Assembly (NCBI RefSeq): GCF_002870125.1
Contig: NZ_PNEO01000020.1
Location: 46,862-110,861, forward strand
Length of the DNA: 64,000 bases
Direction of reading: 5' to 3'
From: Burkholderia sp. WAC0059
GTDB lineage: Bacteria > Pseudomonadota > Gammaproteobacteria > Burkholderiales > Burkholderiaceae
Below, piece after piece: positions 7,156 through 14,817 of this stretch; position 1 is the stretch's first letter; each line of letters begins with the position of its first letter. Position numbers and translations under genes: made by a program. The notes below the pieces were generated by a model. The model worked only from the letters and a program-made list of their open reading frames with translations. It did not search any database and was not told where the DNA came from.

Positions 7156-7971
7156 TTATTTGCAGTCGTGGCCGGCCGGCAGCGCGGACGAGGCTTCCGG
7201 CGTCCGGGTCGGCGTCCGGCCGGTCGCCGGGTTGGGTGTCCGGCCGGACGTCAGGTCGGGTGCCGGGTCGGGCATCGGGTTGAGTGTCGGCGCGCCGACG
7301 GTCGGCGCCTCGCGTTCGATGCAGTAGCCGATCCCGCGCACCGTCACGATCCGCACGCCGCCGGCCTCGAGCTTCTTTCTGAGCCGGTGCACGTAGACCT
7401 CGATCGCGTTGTTGCTGACTTCCTCGCCCCACGCGCACAGATGGTCGACCAGTTGCTCCTTCGAGACCAGCCGGCCGAGTCGCTGCAGCAGCACTTCGAG
7501 CAGGCCCAGCTCGCGGGCCGAGAGGTCAAGCGCCTGGTCGTGGATGCGCGCAACGCGCCCCACCTGGTCGAACGACAGGGGGCCGTGACGCACGACCGTC
7601 GGGCCGCCGCCCGCGCCGCGGCGCGTCAGCGCGCGCACGCGCGCCTCCAGCTCGTTTAGCGCGAACGGTTTGGCCATGTAGTCGTCCGCGCCGAGGTCGA
7701 GCCCCTTGACGCGCTCGTCGACGCTGTCGGCCGCGCTCAGGATCAGCACGGGCAGGTTCGAGTTGCGCGCGCGCAGCCGGCGCAGCACCTCGAGGCCGGA
7801 CAGGCGCGGCAGGCCGAGGTCGAGGATGAGCAGGTCGAAGGTTTCGAGCGACAGCGCGGCGTCGGCTTCGGCGCCGTTCTTCACGTGATCGACGGCGTAG
7901 GCCGACTGGCGGAGTGATCGGACGAGGCCGTCCGCGAGTATGCTGTCGTCTTCGGCAATGAGAATTCGCAT
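7156..7971 (-). CDS. OmpR-family response regulator (TctD-like) with a repetitive C-terminal tail
   Basis: 271 residues. The receiver domain (1-115) has acidic pocket E7-D8-D9, phospho-acceptor D51 in LLILDLGLPRLSG and the conserved Lys in AKPF. The winged-helix domain (about 125-222) contains LSARELGLLEVLLQRLG, EVYVHRLRKKLE and VRGIGYC. I chose the ATG at 7971 because MRILIAEDD is the canonical start; the frame is open further upstream only because of GC richness. The protein extends about 43 residues beyond the usual end as a Pro/Thr/Asp/Gly-rich tail (PDPAPDLTSGRTPNPATGR). It is the first gene of a two-gene operon with its kinase. Confidence 0.9.
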   Translation of the reverse strand: MRILIAEDDSILADGLVRSLRQSAYAVDHVKNGAEADAALSLETFDLLILDLGLPRLSGLEVLRRLRARNSNLPVLILSAADSVDERVKGLDLGADDYMAKPFALNELEARVRALTRRGAGGGPTVVRHGPLSFDQVGRVARIHDQALDLSARELGLLEVLLQRLGRLVSKEQLVDHLCAWGEEVSNNAIEVYVHRLRKKLEAGGVRIVTVRGIGYCIEREAPTVGAPTLNPMPDPAPDLTSGRTPNPATGRTPTRTPEASSALPAGHDCK

Positions 7972-8099
7972 GGGTGCGCCCAGTCTCGCCTGGACCGGCG
8001 CCGGCTGGCGGGCGGCGCGCGGCGGTCTCCATAAGGTGGTGGTTATGGCAGCGGGCTTCGCCGGTCGGCCGGATGATGGCCGAACGAGCCCAACGGGGC

Positions 8100-8128
8100 T
8101 TGCTAAAACCACTGTTTTTTTATACAGT
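8100..8128 (+). promoter_or_regulatory. recA promoter with LexA (SOS) box
   Basis: CTGT-TTTTTTAT-ACAG at 8112-8127 fits the CTGT-N8-ACAG LexA operator core. A -35-like TTGCTA lies at 8100-8105 and the operator overlaps the -10 region (TATACA 8121-8126 or TACAGT 8123-8128). LexA binding here would block recA transcription until SOS induction. The 5' leader to recA is about 140 nt. Confidence 0.8.
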
Positions 8129-8266
8129 ATCCGGGTTGCGCGCGCGAACTGCGCCGTTCCACGGAAAGTGCCCGGAGTAGTGGGCGGATATAGTGGGCTG
8201 ACGAAGTGGACCAGCAGCGGCCGCGCACCCGCCTCGGACGCCGTTCATCATAGCAAAGGACGATTC

Positions 8267-9352
8267 ATGGAAGATAGCAAGAAAGGCCCGGCTGGACTGA
8301 CTGCCGAGAAGGGCAAGGCACTGGCCGCCGCGCTCGCGCAGATCGAAAAGCAGTTCGGCAAGGGGTCGATCATGCGGCTCGGCGACGGCGAGGTCGTCGA
8401 GAACATCCAGGTGGTGTCCACGGGCTCGCTCGGGCTCGACATCGCGCTCGGCGTGGGCGGCCTGCCGCGCGGTCGGGTAGTCGAAATCTACGGTCCGGAA
8501 TCCTCGGGCAAGACCACGCTCACGCTCCAGGTGGTCGCCGAAATGCAGAAGCTCGGCGGCACCGCAGCGTTCATCGACGCGGAACACGCGCTCGACGTCC
8601 AGTACGCGTCGAAGCTCGGCGTCAACGTGCCGGAACTGCTGATCTCGCAGCCCGACACCGGCGAGCAGGCGCTCGAAATTACGGACGCGCTGGTGCGCTC
8701 GGGTTCGATCGACATGATCGTCATCGACTCGGTCGCGGCGCTCGTGCCGAAGGCCGAAATCGAAGGCGAGATGGGCGATTCGCTGCCGGGCCTACAGGCG
8801 CGGCTAATGTCGCAGGCGCTGCGCAAGCTGACCGGCTCGATCAAGCGCACGAACTGTCTCGTCATCTTCATCAACCAGATCCGCATGAAGATCGGCGTGA
8901 TGTTCGGCAATCCGGAAACCACGACGGGCGGCAACGCGCTGAAGTTCTATTCGTCGGTGCGGCTCGACATTCGCCGGATCGGCTCGATCAAGAAGAACGA
9001 CGAGGTGATCGGCAACGAAACGCGCGTGAAGGTCGTCAAGAACAAGGTGTCGCCGCCGTTCCGCGAAGCGGTGTTCGACATCCTGTACGGCGAGGGCATT
9101 TCGCGCCAGGGCGAAATCGTCGACCTCGGCGTGCAGGCGAAGATTGTCGACAAGGCCGGCGCCTGGTACAGCTATAACGGCGAGCGCATCGGTCAGGGCA
9201 AGGACAACGCGCGGGAGTTCCTGCGCGAGAACGCCGACATCGCGCGCGAAATCGAAAACCGTATCCGCGAATCGCTGGGCGTGATCGCCATGCCGGCCGG
9301 CTTGCCCTTGCCTGCCGGCGGCGAAGAGGAAATCGCGGACGAAGAAGAGTAA
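8267..9352 (+). CDS. recA: RecA recombinase
   Basis: 361 residues, normal length. It forms ATP-dependent filaments on single-stranded DNA, carries out strand exchange and triggers LexA autocleavage. Visible motifs: Walker A GPESSGKT (76-83), IVIDSVAALVPK (Walker B region), L1/L2 loops around SLPGLQARLMSQALRK and GNPETTTGGNALKFYSS, and an acidic C-terminus ending EEEIADEEE. The start ATG follows an AAAGGA ribosome site. The upstream SOS box explains its control. recX starts 7 bases downstream. Confidence 0.99.
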   Translation: MEDSKKGPAGLTAEKGKALAAALAQIEKQFGKGSIMRLGDGEVVENIQVVSTGSLGLDIALGVGGLPRGRVVEIYGPESSGKTTLTLQVVAEMQKLGGTAAFIDAEHALDVQYASKLGVNVPELLISQPDTGEQALEITDALVRSGSIDMIVIDSVAALVPKAEIEGEMGDSLPGLQARLMSQALRKLTGSIKRTNCLVIFINQIRMKIGVMFGNPETTTGGNALKFYSSVRLDIRRIGSIKKNDEVIGNETRVKVVKNKVSPPFREAVFDILYGEGISRQGEIVDLGVQAKIVDKAGAWYSYNGERIGQGKDNAREFLRENADIAREIENRIRESLGVIAMPAGLPLPAGGEEEIADEEE

Positions 9353-9359
9353 GCATCAC

Positions 9360-9935
9360 GTGATCCGCAAGGATGCGGTTTCGCCCGATGCCGCCGCCGT
9401 GCATGACGCCGGCGGATTGCAGGGCGAGACCGGCGACGGAGGCCGGCAGTCTTCGCGCGCCTCGTCCTCTGAACCGCAGCGCCCCGGCCGTTCGCTGAAG
9501 GCCCGGGCGCTCAATTATTTGTCGCGTCGCGAGTACAGCCGGGCGGAACTGTCGCGCAAGCTGATGCCGCACGCCGAGAGCGCCGACGCGCTCGAGTCGC
9601 TGCTCGATGCGCTGACGCGGGAAGGCTGGCTGTCCGACGCGAGGTTTGCCGAAAGCGTCGTGCATCGGCGGGCCGCGCGAATGGGCGTCAACCGCATCGT
9701 CAGCGAGCTGAGGCGTCATGCGGTCGGCGACGCGTTGATCGAGGCCGTCGGTTCCCAGTTGCGCGAGACCGAACTGACGCGGGCTCAAGCCGTCTGGCGA
9801 AAGAAATACGGGCAGCTTCCCACGTCCCCCGCGGAGCGGGCCCGACAGGCCCGTTTTCTGGCGGCGCGCGGTTTTTCCATGGGCACGATCGGAAAAATAC
9901 TCAGGGGCCTCGACGACGAATGGGGCGATGCCTGA
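9360..9935 (+). CDS. recX: RecX regulatory protein
   Basis: 191 residues from a GTG start 7 bases after the recA stop, so the two are translationally close. RecX binds RecA filaments and limits their activity. The RecX three-helix repeats are visible as RALNYLSRREYSRAELSRKL, then LTREGWLSDARFAESVVHRR, then a C-terminal segment RQARFLAARGFSMGTIGKIL. The first 45 residues are low-complexity and not family-like, so translation may start later; the protein is longer than the usual 150-odd residues. Confidence 0.93.
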   Translation: MIRKDAVSPDAAAVHDAGGLQGETGDGGRQSSRASSSEPQRPGRSLKARALNYLSRREYSRAELSRKLMPHAESADALESLLDALTREGWLSDARFAESVVHRRAARMGVNRIVSELRRHAVGDALIEAVGSQLRETELTRAQAVWRKKYGQLPTSPAERARQARFLAARGFSMGTIGKILRGLDDEWGDA

Positions 9936-10063
9936 GCGCGGGAAACTTTCAAATTCCTTCTGTATCTGGCCCCGCCGAGCCTTGCTGGCTGTGCTTCCGG
10001 GGCTGTCTTAAATACCCTCTATGCTAAGATTGTGAAGTTTTCCAATCCGGTCTTACCTCTAGC

Positions 10064-10837
10064 ATGCCGCTTTCCCCGCCCGTATCCCGCCAGTTGCGTC
10101 ATCAGCGTGCGGTCCGGGCGGTTGCTTACGAGCGCGAAGACGGCCTGTGGGACATCGAGGCGTGCCTGACCGACCATAAGCCGCGCGACGTCGCGCTGGC
10201 TGGCGGTCTTCGGCCCAACGGTCTGCCGATCCATGAACTCTGGCTTCGCATCACGATCGATCGCAAGCTTACCGTCGTCGACGCCGAGGCGTCGTCCGAC
10301 TGGGCGCCGTATGCGGGCCTCTGTCAGGCAGCCAATTCCTCCTATCGGGCTCTCGTCGGGCTCAATCTGCTGCAAAACTTCCGCCGCGAAGCCAGTCGGC
10401 TCCTCGGAGGCACCGTGGGGTGCACGCACCTCACCGAGCTCTGCGGAGTGCTGCCGACGGTGGCCATCCAGGCCTTCGCCGGGGAAGTGTGGGATTCGCG
10501 CACCGGCTCGCCGGGCGACGAGCCGGAATCGCAAGCCGGCAACCCGGCCGACGGGCGCGCTTCCGTCGGCGAAGCACCGCCTTTTCAGCTCGGCCGCTGC
10601 CATGCGCTGCGGTTCGACGGCGAGGCGGTGCGGCAGTTTTATCCGCGCTGGTACGCTCACGCGCCGCGTCCGGCCGGGCGCGGCGCGGACGAGGCCGGCG
10701 TGCGTACGGATCACGGCCCCCGCTCCGGCGGCGAGACCGGCGTCCTGTCGCGCATGAACCGGAACAGCGGAAACGAAGTTCAATCCACCTCTCAGACTGA
10801 AGGAATCACGCATGAAGATTCACGAGTACCAGGGTAA
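10064..10837 (+). CDS. DUF2889 domain protein
   Basis: 257 residues. The core domain (about 8-200) contains YEREDGLWDIEACLTD, HELWLRITIDRKLTVVDAEA, and LVGLNLLQNFRREASRLLGG followed by GCTHLTELCGVLPTVAIQAF, the recognisable DUF2889 pattern with conserved C/H/T/E positions. Function is unknown. Its 3' end overlaps the sucC start by 26 bases, giving possible translational coupling. Residues after about 210 are low-complexity, and the last ones are read from the sucC ribosome-binding region, so the native stop position deserves comparison with homologues. Confidence 0.85.
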   Translation: MPLSPPVSRQLRHQRAVRAVAYEREDGLWDIEACLTDHKPRDVALAGGLRPNGLPIHELWLRITIDRKLTVVDAEASSDWAPYAGLCQAANSSYRALVGLNLLQNFRREASRLLGGTVGCTHLTELCGVLPTVAIQAFAGEVWDSRTGSPGDEPESQAGNPADGRASVGEAPPFQLGRCHALRFDGEAVRQFYPRWYAHAPRPAGRGADEAGVRTDHGPRSGGETGVLSRMNRNSGNEVQSTSQTEGITHEDSRVPG

Positions 10838-11981
10838 GGAAATCCTGCGGAAATTCGGAGTCGCGGTCCCGCGCGGCAAGCCGGTGTTCTCGGTGGACGA
10901 CGCGGTCAAGGCCGCCGAGGAGCTGGGCGGTCCGGTGTGGGTCGTCAAGGCCCAGATCCATGCGGGCGGCCGCGGCAAGGGCGGCGGCGTGAAGGTCGCG
11001 AAGTCGCTGGATCAGGTGCGTGAGTACGCGAACCAGATTCTCGGCATGCAGCTCGTCACGCACCAGACCGGTCCGGAAGGCCAGAAGGTGAACCGTCTGC
11101 TCGTCGAGGAAGGCGCCGACATCAAGACGGAACTGTACGTCGGCCTCGTGATCGACCGCGTGACGCAGAAGATCGTCGTCATGGGCTCGAAGGAAGGCGG
11201 CATGGAGATCGAGGAAGTCGCCTCCAAGACGCCCGAGGCGATCCACAAGGTGTTCGTCGAGCCGTCGAAGGGTCTGCAGGACGCCGAAGCCGACGATCTC
11301 GCGAAGAAGATCGGCGTACCCGACGCCTCGATCCCGCAAGCGCGTTCGATCCTGCAGGGCCTCTACAAGGCGTTCTGGGAAACCGACGCGTCGCTCGCCG
11401 AAATCAACCCGCTGATCCTGACCGGCGACGGCAAGGTGATCGCGCTCGACGCGAAGTTCAACTTCGACTCGAACGCGCTGTTCCGTCATCCGGAAATCGT
11501 CGCGTACCGTGACCTCGACGAAGAAGATCCGGCCGAAATCGAGGCATCGAAGTTCGACCTCGCCTACATCTCGCTCGACGGCAACATCGGCTGCCTCGTG
11601 AACGGCGCGGGTCTCGCGATGGCGACGATGGACACGATCAAGCTGTTCGGCGGCGAGCCGGCCAATTTCCTCGACGTCGGCGGCGGCGCGACGACCGAGA
11701 AGGTGACCGAAGCCTTCAAGCTGATGCTGAAGAATCCGGGCCTGAAGGCGATTCTCGTCAACATCTTCGGCGGCATCATGCGCTGCGACGTGATCGCCGA
11801 AGGCGTGATCGCGGCGTCGAAGGCCGTCGACCTGAAGGTGCCGCTCGTCGTGCGCATGAAGGGCACGAACGAAGACCTCGGCAAGAAGATGCTGGCCGAT
11901 TCCGGTCTGCCGATCATCTCGGCGGACAGCATGGAAGAAGCCGCGCAGAAGGTCGTCGCGGCCGCCGAAGGCAAGAAGTAA
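10812..11981 (+). CDS. sucC: Succinyl-CoA synthetase, beta subunit (ADP-forming)
   Basis: 389 residues, full length. With SucD it converts succinyl-CoA, ADP and phosphate to succinate, CoA and ATP in the TCA cycle. The start is MKIHEYQGKEILRKFGV. The ATP-grasp part has WVVKAQIHAGGRGKGGGVK; the C-terminal ligase half has FLDVGGGATTEKV and LVNIFGGIMRCDVIAEG. The ATG follows AAGGA. sucD lies 109 bases downstream in the same orientation. Confidence 0.98.
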   Translation: MKIHEYQGKEILRKFGVAVPRGKPVFSVDDAVKAAEELGGPVWVVKAQIHAGGRGKGGGVKVAKSLDQVREYANQILGMQLVTHQTGPEGQKVNRLLVEEGADIKTELYVGLVIDRVTQKIVVMGSKEGGMEIEEVASKTPEAIHKVFVEPSKGLQDAEADDLAKKIGVPDASIPQARSILQGLYKAFWETDASLAEINPLILTGDGKVIALDAKFNFDSNALFRHPEIVAYRDLDEEDPAEIEASKFDLAYISLDGNIGCLVNGAGLAMATMDTIKLFGGEPANFLDVGGGATTEKVTEAFKLMLKNPGLKAILVNIFGGIMRCDVIAEGVIAASKAVDLKVPLVVRMKGTNEDLGKKMLADSGLPIISADSMEEAAQKVVAAAEGKK

Positions 11982-12090
11982 GACACGCTTATCACCGGAT
12001 ACGAATGGCGGCGCGCGAGGCCGCCTGCGTCGCGGCGATCCCGCGGCGACGCGGCGGATCGCGCGAAGCCAAACGAACAGAGGTCAATAC

Positions 12091-12972
12091 ATGTCGATTC
12101 TGATCAACAAAGACACCAAGGTCATCACGCAGGGCATCACCGGCAAGACCGGGCAGTTCCATACGCGCGCCTGCCGTGATTACGCGAACGGCCGCGAAGC
12201 GTTCGTCGCGGGCGTGAACCCGAAGAAGGCCGGCGAGGACTTCGAGGGCATTCCGATCTACGCGAACGTGCGCGAAGCGAAGCAAGCCACGGGCGCGACC
12301 GTGTCGGTCATCTACGTGCCGCCGGCGGGCGCCGCCGCCGCGATCTGGGAAGCCGTCGAGGCCGATCTCGATCTCGCGATCTGCATCACGGAAGGTATTC
12401 CGGTTCGCGACATGATCGAGGTGAAGGACCGCATGCGCCGCGAAAACCGCAAGACGCTGCTGCTCGGACCGAACTGCCCCGGCACGATCACGCCGGACGA
12501 GCTGAAGATCGGCATCATGCCGGGCCACATTCACAAGAAGGGCCGCATCGGCGTCGTGTCGCGTTCGGGCACGCTGACCTATGAAGCCGTGGGTCAACTG
12601 ACGGCGCTCGGCCTCGGCCAGTCGTCGGCGGTCGGCATCGGTGGCGATCCGATCAACGGCCTGAAGCACATCGACGTGATGAAGATGTTCAACGACGATC
12701 CGGATACGGACGCCGTCATCATGATCGGCGAGATCGGCGGTCCGGACGAGGCGAACGCCGCTTACTGGATCAAGGACAACATGAAGAAGCCCGTGGTCGG
12801 CTTCATCGCGGGCGTCACGGCGCCTCCGGGCAAGCGCATGGGCCACGCCGGCGCGCTGATCTCGGGCGGTGCGGACACGGCCGAAGCGAAGCTGGAAATC
12901 ATGGACGCCTGCGGCATCAAGGTCACCAAGAATCCGTCGGAGATGGGTCGCCTGCTGAAGTCGGTGCTGTAA
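12091..12972 (+). CDS. sucD: Succinyl-CoA synthetase, alpha subunit
   Basis: 293 residues, normal length. The CoA-binding Rossmann domain begins ITQGITGKTGQFHTRACRDY. The catalytic half includes LLGPNCPGTI and VVSRSGTLTYEAV, and the phosphohistidine is H252 in RMGHAGALISGG. It completes the alpha2beta2-type enzyme with SucC. An intrinsic terminator follows 10 bases after the stop. Confidence 0.98.
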   Translation: MSILINKDTKVITQGITGKTGQFHTRACRDYANGREAFVAGVNPKKAGEDFEGIPIYANVREAKQATGATVSVIYVPPAGAAAAIWEAVEADLDLAICITEGIPVRDMIEVKDRMRRENRKTLLLGPNCPGTITPDELKIGIMPGHIHKKGRIGVVSRSGTLTYEAVGQLTALGLGQSSAVGIGGDPINGLKHIDVMKMFNDDPDTDAVIMIGEIGGPDEANAAYWIKDNMKKPVVGFIAGVTAPPGKRMGHAGALISGGADTAEAKLEIMDACGIKVTKNPSEMGRLLKSVL

Positions 12973-12981
12973 ATCGAAAGA

Positions 12982-13018
12982 CGGCCGGCCCCGGTTCGCC
13001 GGGCCGGCCGCTTTTTTG
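12982..13018 (+). terminator. sucCD intrinsic terminator
   Basis: Stem GGCCGGCCC (12983-12991) pairs with GGGCCGGCC (13001-13009), followed by a CTTTTTTG tract. Confidence 0.9.
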
Positions 13019-13020
13019 TT

Positions 13021-13095
13021 ATGCTTTCGGAATCCTTTCGATGGGATTCCGGTTCGAGGCGAGGGAGCGGGCCATGCTCCCCCGCCTTTTTTATT
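13021..13095 (+). ncRNA. Possible small RNA or tandem-terminator unit downstream of sucD
   Basis: Two hairpins in about 70 nt. CGGAATCC (13028-13035) pairs with GGATTCCG (13044-13051) around an 8-nt loop. GGCGAGGGAGC (13058-13068) then pairs imperfectly with GCTCCCCCGCC (13076-13086), followed by TTTTTTATT. The second is a convincing intrinsic terminator. Because sucD already has its own terminator just upstream, this unit may end a separate short transcript. No promoter is evident, so a back-up terminator is equally possible. Confidence 0.35.
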
Positions 13096-13162
13096 GGCCG
13101 CCGCGCCGGTTTTTGCCGGGGCTCGCGCCTGAATTCGCGCCCTGGGTTCGTGCCCGTTCTCC

Positions 13163-13885
13163 ATGTCCGGTTTTTTTGCCACGCTCAACTGGAGCGCCGT
13201 GTTCCAGATCGTCGTGATCGACATTCTGCTTGGCGGCGACAACGCCGTCGTCATCGCGCTCGCCTGTCGCGGTCTGCCCGAACGCCAGCGCTTCGCCGGC
13301 GTGCTGTGGGGGACCGTCGGCGCGATCGCGCTGCGCGTGCTGCTGGTCGGTTGCGCGGTCGTGCTGCTCAACGTGCCGCTGCTGAAGTTCGCGGGCGGCC
13401 TGCTGCTGCTCTGGATCGGCGTGCGGCTGCTCGCGCCGGCCGAGTCCGGGCACGCGGGCGTCAAGTCGGCCGATCGTCTGGCCGGTGCGATCAGGACCAT
13501 CATCGTCGCGGACGCGGTGATGAGCCTCGACAACGTGGTGGCCATCGCGGGCGCCGCCGAGGCGGCGGACACGCAGCACCGCATCGCGCTCGTGATCTTC
13601 GGCCTGACGGCGAGCATTCCGCTCATCGTCTGGGGCAGCCAGTTCGTGCTGAAGCTGCTCGACCGTTTCCCTATCGTCGTGACGTTCGGCGCGGCGCTCC
13701 TCGGCTGGATCGCGGGCGGGCTGATCGTCAACGATCCGGCCGGCGATCGCTGGCCGCTGCTCGACACGCCCGTCGCCGTCTACGGAGCGAGTGCCGCCGG
13801 CGCGATTTTCGTCGTCGCGGCCGGATACGGGTTGAAGCGCCGCCGCGCGCGCGGCGCGGCCGGAAGCACCGCGGAGCCGCATTAG
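13163..13885 (+). CDS. TerC/YjbE-family integral membrane protein
   Basis: 240 residues with about seven hydrophobic segments. The two hallmark acidic motifs are present: VVIDILLGGDNAVVIALA (about 18-35) and VADAVMSLDNVVAIAG, which line the metal path in TerC/Alx/YjbE proteins. Members are linked to manganese export or tellurite resistance; the substrate here is not determinable. The C-terminus is a basic cytoplasmic tail. It is a single gene flanked by terminators. Confidence 0.9.
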   Translation: MSGFFATLNWSAVFQIVVIDILLGGDNAVVIALACRGLPERQRFAGVLWGTVGAIALRVLLVGCAVVLLNVPLLKFAGGLLLLWIGVRLLAPAESGHAGVKSADRLAGAIRTIIVADAVMSLDNVVAIAGAAEAADTQHRIALVIFGLTASIPLIVWGSQFVLKLLDRFPIVVTFGAALLGWIAGGLIVNDPAGDRWPLLDTPVAVYGASAAGAIFVVAAGYGLKRRRARGAAGSTAEPH

Positions 13886-13955
13886 CCTCGGCCCGGGCGG
13901 TGCGCGGAACCATCCGGCCGAGTGTCGGCGAAGCGATGTGCCGGCTACGATCGGA

Positions 13956-13987
13956 ACGCCTGTCCACGGATCCGGACAGGCGTTTTT
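13956..13987 (+). terminator. Intrinsic terminator between terC-like gene and pilin gene
   Basis: ACGCCTGTCC (13956-13965) pairs with GGACAGGCGT (13974-13983) and is followed by TTTT. It lies only about 20 bases before the pilin ATG, so it may also act on pilin transcripts. Confidence 0.75.
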
Positions 13988-14005
13988 CGTTTCGGGAGCC
14001 CGAGC

Positions 14006-14626
14006 ATGATCGTCACCGCCTTTTCCCTTCGTTTCGACGCGCCGCAAGCGGCGGCGAGGTGCGCCCGCGCGGGCGGACGTCCCGTGGCGAGCCTCGTCGA
14101 CCGCCGCTGGCCGTCGTACGGCTTCACGCTGATCGAATTGATGATCGTGCTCGCGATCATCGGCGTGATCGCCGCCTACGCGATTCCCGCCTATCAGGAC
14201 TATCTGGCGCGCAGCCGCGTCGGCGAAGGGCTGTCGCTCGCGTCGTCGGCCCGAATCGCCGTCGCGGAAAACGCGTCGAGCGGCACCGCGTTTTCCGCGG
14301 GATTTTCTGCGCCGACGGCGACACGCAACGTGGAGTCGGTGAGCGTCGACGACGACACCGGGCAGATTACCGTCGCGTTCACGCCGCGCGTGGCGCCGGC
14401 GGGCAACAACACGCTCGTGCTCGTGCCCTCGGTGCCCGACAACACCGACGCGCCGACGGCTCGCGTTCCGCTCGAGAAAGGCAGCGTGCAGGGCGGCTCA
14501 GTCACGTGGGAATGCTTCGTGGGCGGCAAGTCCGCTTCGTCGCTGGGCGCGCCGGGCGCGGGACCCGCGCCTTCGGAAACGCCGACGCTGCCGTCGAATC
14601 TCGCCCCGCCCGAATGCCGCGCGTGA
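14006..14626 (+). CDS. pilA: Type IV pilin (major-pilin-like) with long leader
   Basis: 206 residues. The prepilin peptidase site is G39|F40 in SYGFTLIELMIVLAIIGVIA, with Glu at mature position 5 and the usual hydrophobic N-terminal helix. The leader before the cleavage site is 39 residues, much longer than the common 5-10, if the ATG at 14006 (preceded by GGGAG) is used; no nearer in-frame ATG exists. C170 and C204 would close a C-terminal disulfide loop containing the Ser/Ala/Pro-rich SASSLGAPGAGPAPSETP, a likely O-glycosylation region given the adjacent oligosaccharyltransferase. Assembled by the type IV pilus machine encoded elsewhere. Confidence 0.88.
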   Translation: MIVTAFSLRFDAPQAAARCARAGGRPVASLVDRRWPSYGFTLIELMIVLAIIGVIAAYAIPAYQDYLARSRVGEGLSLASSARIAVAENASSGTAFSAGFSAPTATRNVESVSVDDDTGQITVAFTPRVAPAGNNTLVLVPSVPDNTDAPTARVPLEKGSVQGGSVTWECFVGGKSASSLGAPGAGPAPSETPTLPSNLAPPECRA

Positions 14627-14817
14627 GCGTAACGACGCCGGCATGACGCAGCGCGGGGTCGCGCCGTCGGGCACGGTCGGCCCCTGCCGATACGTCGTCC
14701 GGATCGAATCCGGCCGGCTGAAACGGCGGCCTGCAAGGCCACTCTTTCCGCTCCTCGTCCGCACAGAGCGGGAAAAGTTTTGTATAGTGCGCCGATTGCT
14801 GTCGCCCCCGGTTACTC

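Noticed and set aside
7940..8266. N-terminal extension of the recA frame
   Set aside because: The extension crosses the SOS box and promoter; the canonical MEDSKKG start has a good ribosome site.
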